Positions 6,164 to 8,121 of a stretch of 8,121 bases of DNA are shown piece after piece. The stretch covers positions 1 through 8,121 of the forward strand of contig JANXXV010000819.1 in the NCBI GenBank assembly GCA_025350445.1, written 5' to 3'. Made by a program: the position numbers and the translations under genes. This DNA comes from Bryobacteraceae bacterium. GTDB taxonomy: Bacteria > Acidobacteriota > Terriglobia > Bryobacterales > Bryobacteraceae. Below the pieces are notes generated by a model. That model had not been told where the DNA came from. It worked only from the letters and a program-made list of their open reading frames with translations, and did no database searches. Numbering within the stretch: the first letter of the stretch is position 1; every line of letters begins with the position of its first letter.

Positions 6164-6897
6164 CCCGGCTGCTCCTCCAGCGGAAGAGTTTGCTGATTCT
6201 TGAACTCGGTGTCTTCCACTACTACTGAGTTTATGCCGATGCGGATGATCTTGTAGCGGCGCTTCACGATGTCACCCTCGGTGACGACGTGGATGTCTTC
6301 GCCTTCCAGGAAGAAGGCGCGCTTGCCGCCCGCGCTGGATGGCGTGATGTAGCCGTAGAATTTCAGCGGAATGGGTGGGGGCGGCGGTGGTGGCGGCGGA
6401 ACGGCCGGAAATGCAGATTGCGTTGCCTGAGCGATTTTGGTCGGATCTGGAATCACCGGCTTCTTCCCGCCCTTCGCTATTCCGCCCTTTTCCGCCTGCG
6501 GTGGCGGCGGGGGAGCTTGGGAGAATTCAAAAAGGCTGCGGTGCATCCCTTCCACACCAACTGCCTGCAACTTGGCGAGTACATCGACGCGAATGGTGGG
6601 ATCGACGGTCATCGGGTCCGGACGATCCTCCGGCCTCTTCGGTTTCATACTGGGCTTGAACTCACTCAGCACGCGGCCCTGACGGCTACTTGCGCGCGTC
6701 TGCGCCAACGGAACCGGGCGGCCCATGGGCACGTCGGCAACCTGTTGCGACGGCAGCCGGATGCCCGCGGTGGAACGGGGCGCGGTAGTCGATTGGGTTG
6801 GGCCACCCGGCGTGGAATTCATGAAGAACGCCGCGATGGCGACCACAACTAGGCCACCCAGGATCGCGACTTTTTTCGGCTCGGCTCCTAGTTTCAT
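6160..6897 (-). CDS. pilP: PilP/GspC-like alignment-complex protein with proline-rich linkers
   Basis: In type IV pilus and type II secretion systems PilP/GspC links the inner-membrane PilN-PilO platform to the outer-membrane secretin. This 245-aa protein has a short cytoplasmic N-terminus, one transmembrane helix (about 9-26), a long Pro/Ala/Ser-rich periplasmic linker, and a C-terminal beta-domain (about 178-240: IPLKFYGYI, KRAFFLEGEDIHVVTEGDIV, YKIIRIGINSVVVED) matching the HR/PilP domain pattern. It has no lipobox Cys, unlike the Pseudomonas PilP lipoprotein, so its topology is GspC-like. Two polyproline runs occur (about 129-133 and nine prolines at 167-175). ATG 6897 overlaps the pilO stop as ATGA; AGAGGA lies upstream at a rather long distance, so coupling probably matters. 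The symbol is assigned by operon position plus the domain; a gspC-like designation is equally defensible. Confidence 0.78.
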   Translation of the reverse strand: MKLGAEPKKVAILGGLVVVAIAAFFMNSTPGGPTQSTTAPRSTAGIRLPSQQVADVPMGRPVPLAQTRASSRQGRVLSEFKPSMKPKRPEDRPDPMTVDPTIRVDVLAKLQAVGVEGMHRSLFEFSQAPPPPPQAEKGGIAKGGKKPVIPDPTKIAQATQSAFPAVPPPPPPPPPIPLKFYGYITPSSAGGKRAFFLEGEDIHVVTEGDIVKRRYKIIRIGINSVVVEDTEFKNQQTLPLEEQPG

Positions 6898-7490
6898 CGC
6901 GCTGGCATGTCCTCTCGTACGAAGGTATTGAACTTGATGGCGACGCTGAGCATTCCCGCGGCTTGTTGCGGCGCGGCAGTGAGACCTTCCAGAATCAGGA
7001 ATCGCGGGGAACGGTCCAGGCGGTTCACGAATTGCAGCAGGTCGCTATAAGTGCCTTCGTAGTTTGCCGCGATAGTCATCATGCTCAGATTGTCACTGCC
7101 CTCCACCGGTTCAAAGACAAACGAATCGCCCTTGGGCTTGATGCCGGACTCCTTTGCGTTCTTGTTGAGCTCGGTCAGAATGGTGGACGATGCGGTGCGG
7201 CGGTCCATGAAATAGGTATTGAGGAACGTATCGCCGGCCGTGCGCGCCTGCTCGATCTTCTTGACCAGAACGCGCAGTTTCTGCAACGACGCCTGGCGCT
7301 GCTGTACCTGCGAGCGCATGCCGATCAACTGCGAATCGAGTTCCTCGGCCGAGCCGCCCAGCGGACGGAAGACGGCGAAGGCGGCGATCAGGTTTGCTGT
7401 CAACAATACGCCCAATATGGTGCGGGCCACGATGCGCGGGTCGCGCGCGAAGTTAGCGGGCAGCTTCGGCCAATTAAAGTTTTTGAGCAT
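6894..7490 (-). CDS. pilO: Type IV pilus alignment-platform protein PilO
   Basis: PilO pairs with PilN through coiled coils and ferredoxin-like periplasmic domains to form the inner-membrane platform of the pilus machine. The 198-aa protein shows a basic, Pro-containing cytoplasmic tail, one transmembrane helix (about 22-41, ARTILGVLLTANLIAAFAVF), a predicted coiled coil rich in Gln/Glu/Lys (about 47-85), and an alpha/beta domain (about 100-190) with typical elements: AKESGIKP, MTIAANYEGTYSDLLQFVNRLDRSPRFLILEG written over residues 138-169, and a final beta strand LSVAIKFNTFV. Length and order match the family. The ATG at 7490 lies 17 bp inside the end of pilN and the stop overlaps the pilP-like start by 4 bp. 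No strong ribosome site is seen, fitting translation coupled to pilN. Confidence 0.88.
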   Translation of the reverse strand: MLKNFNWPKLPANFARDPRIVARTILGVLLTANLIAAFAVFRPLGGSAEELDSQLIGMRSQVQQRQASLQKLRVLVKKIEQARTAGDTFLNTYFMDRRTASSTILTELNKNAKESGIKPKGDSFVFEPVEGSDNLSMMTIAANYEGTYSDLLQFVNRLDRSPRFLILEGLTAAPQQAAGMLSVAIKFNTFVREDMPAR

Positions 7491-8040
7491 ACGTCACACT
7501 TACCCGGTATTTGAAAAGCGGATCCGATTGCGAAGGCGGCCGCGAAGTATGCATGGTGGTGGAGCCGAACATGGGAGAACTTTCCAGGTTCATCAGGAAC
7601 GGAACAACGGCTTCGGCATTCTGGGTTCCTACTTCCATGTCGAGCAGAAGGTCGTTGGGTCCGTTGAGTTGTGGTCTGACGGAGACCAGCCGGACATCGT
7701 GCGGCAGTACCTTTTCAAGATCGTTGAAGATCCGTGTCCAGCTCACGCCCTTGCGCAGCAGCAACTGATTGGTGAAGACGCTGCGATCCAGCACTTCGGC
7801 GTTCTCCGGCTTGCGCAGAATTGCTTCCAACCTGTTCTGCTCGGTAGTCATTGTGGCGAGTTGCGAATCGACTTTCGCGATCAACCCGCGTGCTTCCTTG
7901 GCGCGATTCCGTTCGGAAGCAGCCAGCGAGATGAAGATGGAGAGAAGGATAACAAGCAGCACGGAAACCGCGGCGGTACCCACCACCATGGGCCGGTCCC
8001 GGCGGAATGGCTCGCTGGCAAGGTTGACTGGAAACCTCAT
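7474..8040 (-). CDS. pilN: Type IV pilus assembly protein PilN
   Basis: PilN binds the cytoplasmic actin-like PilM through its N-terminal peptide and PilO through its periplasmic part. The 188-aa protein opens with FPVNLASEPFR, a close match to the INLLP/INLAS-type PilM-binding motif of the family. It then has a transmembrane helix (about 18-41), a charged coiled-coil stretch (about 42-78) and an alpha/beta domain (about 95-186: WTRIFNDLEKVLPHDVRLVSV, LLLDMEVGTQNAEAVVPFLMNLE, FKYRVSVTYAQ). ATG 8040 is preceded by GGAGG (8051-8055 on the opposite strand, 10-base spacing) and overlaps the upstream stop as ATGA. Length and order are normal for the family. Confidence 0.9.
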   Translation of the reverse strand: MRFPVNLASEPFRRDRPMVVGTAAVSVLLVILLSIFISLAASERNRAKEARGLIAKVDSQLATMTTEQNRLEAILRKPENAEVLDRSVFTNQLLLRKGVSWTRIFNDLEKVLPHDVRLVSVRPQLNGPNDLLLDMEVGTQNAEAVVPFLMNLESSPMFGSTTMHTSRPPSQSDPLFKYRVSVTYAQKL

Positions 8041-8121
8041 ACGCGGACGGCCTCCGGGGATTCCAGGTAACCCAGCAGGCCTGCATTGAACTGCCCAGGG
8101 GTGCCGAATCGTGACCGGACC
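8037..8121 (-). CDS. pilM: C-terminal fragment of the gene upstream of pilN, probably pilM
   Basis: A reading frame enters from the right edge and ends at a TGA (8039-8037) that overlaps the pilN ATG as ATGA. The visible 27 residues end in RFGTPGQFNAGLLGYLESPEAVRV. The ATGA coupling and the operon order make pilM, the actin-like cytoplasmic ring protein, the natural candidate. The fragment itself does not contain a PilM signature, so the identity rests on position only. Confidence 0.5.
   Translation of the reverse strand, partial: VRSRFGTPGQFNAGLLGYLESPEAVRV

Noticed and set aside
7219..8070. 283-codon + strand frame over pilN and pilO
   Set aside because: Antisense to two genes with clear family features, with no ribosome site or domain of its own.

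Overview
This GC-rich, gene-dense window holds nine protein-coding genes (two cut by the window edges) and almost no non-coding DNA. The combination of a PilM/N/O/P-type operon with a GspG-like, low-complexity prepilin, a membrane-anchored MPN protein and a solitary ClpB-type AAA+ ATPase, together with the base composition, suggests a soil-type Acidobacteriota (Solibacter/Bryobacter-like). That placement is an inference from gene style, not from a marker gene. No tRNA, rRNA, CRISPR array, insertion sequence or prophage signal is visible.

Left part (1-2102, + strand): the 3' part of a non-hydrolysing UDP-GlcNAc 2-epimerase gene (wecB type), a 98-bp gap with hairpins and a possible terminator, then a 348-aa single-ring AAA+ unfoldase resembling the second ATPase module of ClpB/ClpC. 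Middle (2111-4153): convergent to the ATPase, 8 bp away, lies a 389-aa membrane-anchored MPN/JAB-domain protein whose metal site looks partly lost. Divergent from it across 45 bp is rsmI, the 16S rRNA C1402 2'-O-methyltransferase.

Right part (8121-4147, all - strand): a tightly coupled operon reading right to left: the end of a probable pilM, then pilN, pilO, a pilP/gspC-like gene, a long prepilin-like gene and a CmoB-family SAM methyltransferase. Each gene overlaps the next by 4-17 bp. PilM/N/O/P form the inner-membrane alignment platform of type IV pili or type II secretion. Here the position usually held by pilQ carries a pseudopilin-like protein with a collagen-like and Asn/Thr-rich tail. 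The methyltransferase then ends tail-to-tail with rsmI, overlapping it by 7 bp.

The most interesting observations are: the stand-alone ClpB-D2-like ATPase with a Gly-Phe loop where ClpC/ClpA carry their ClpP-docking loop; its convergent membrane MPN partner with an Arg in place of the first JAMM histidine; and the unusual distal half of the pilus operon.
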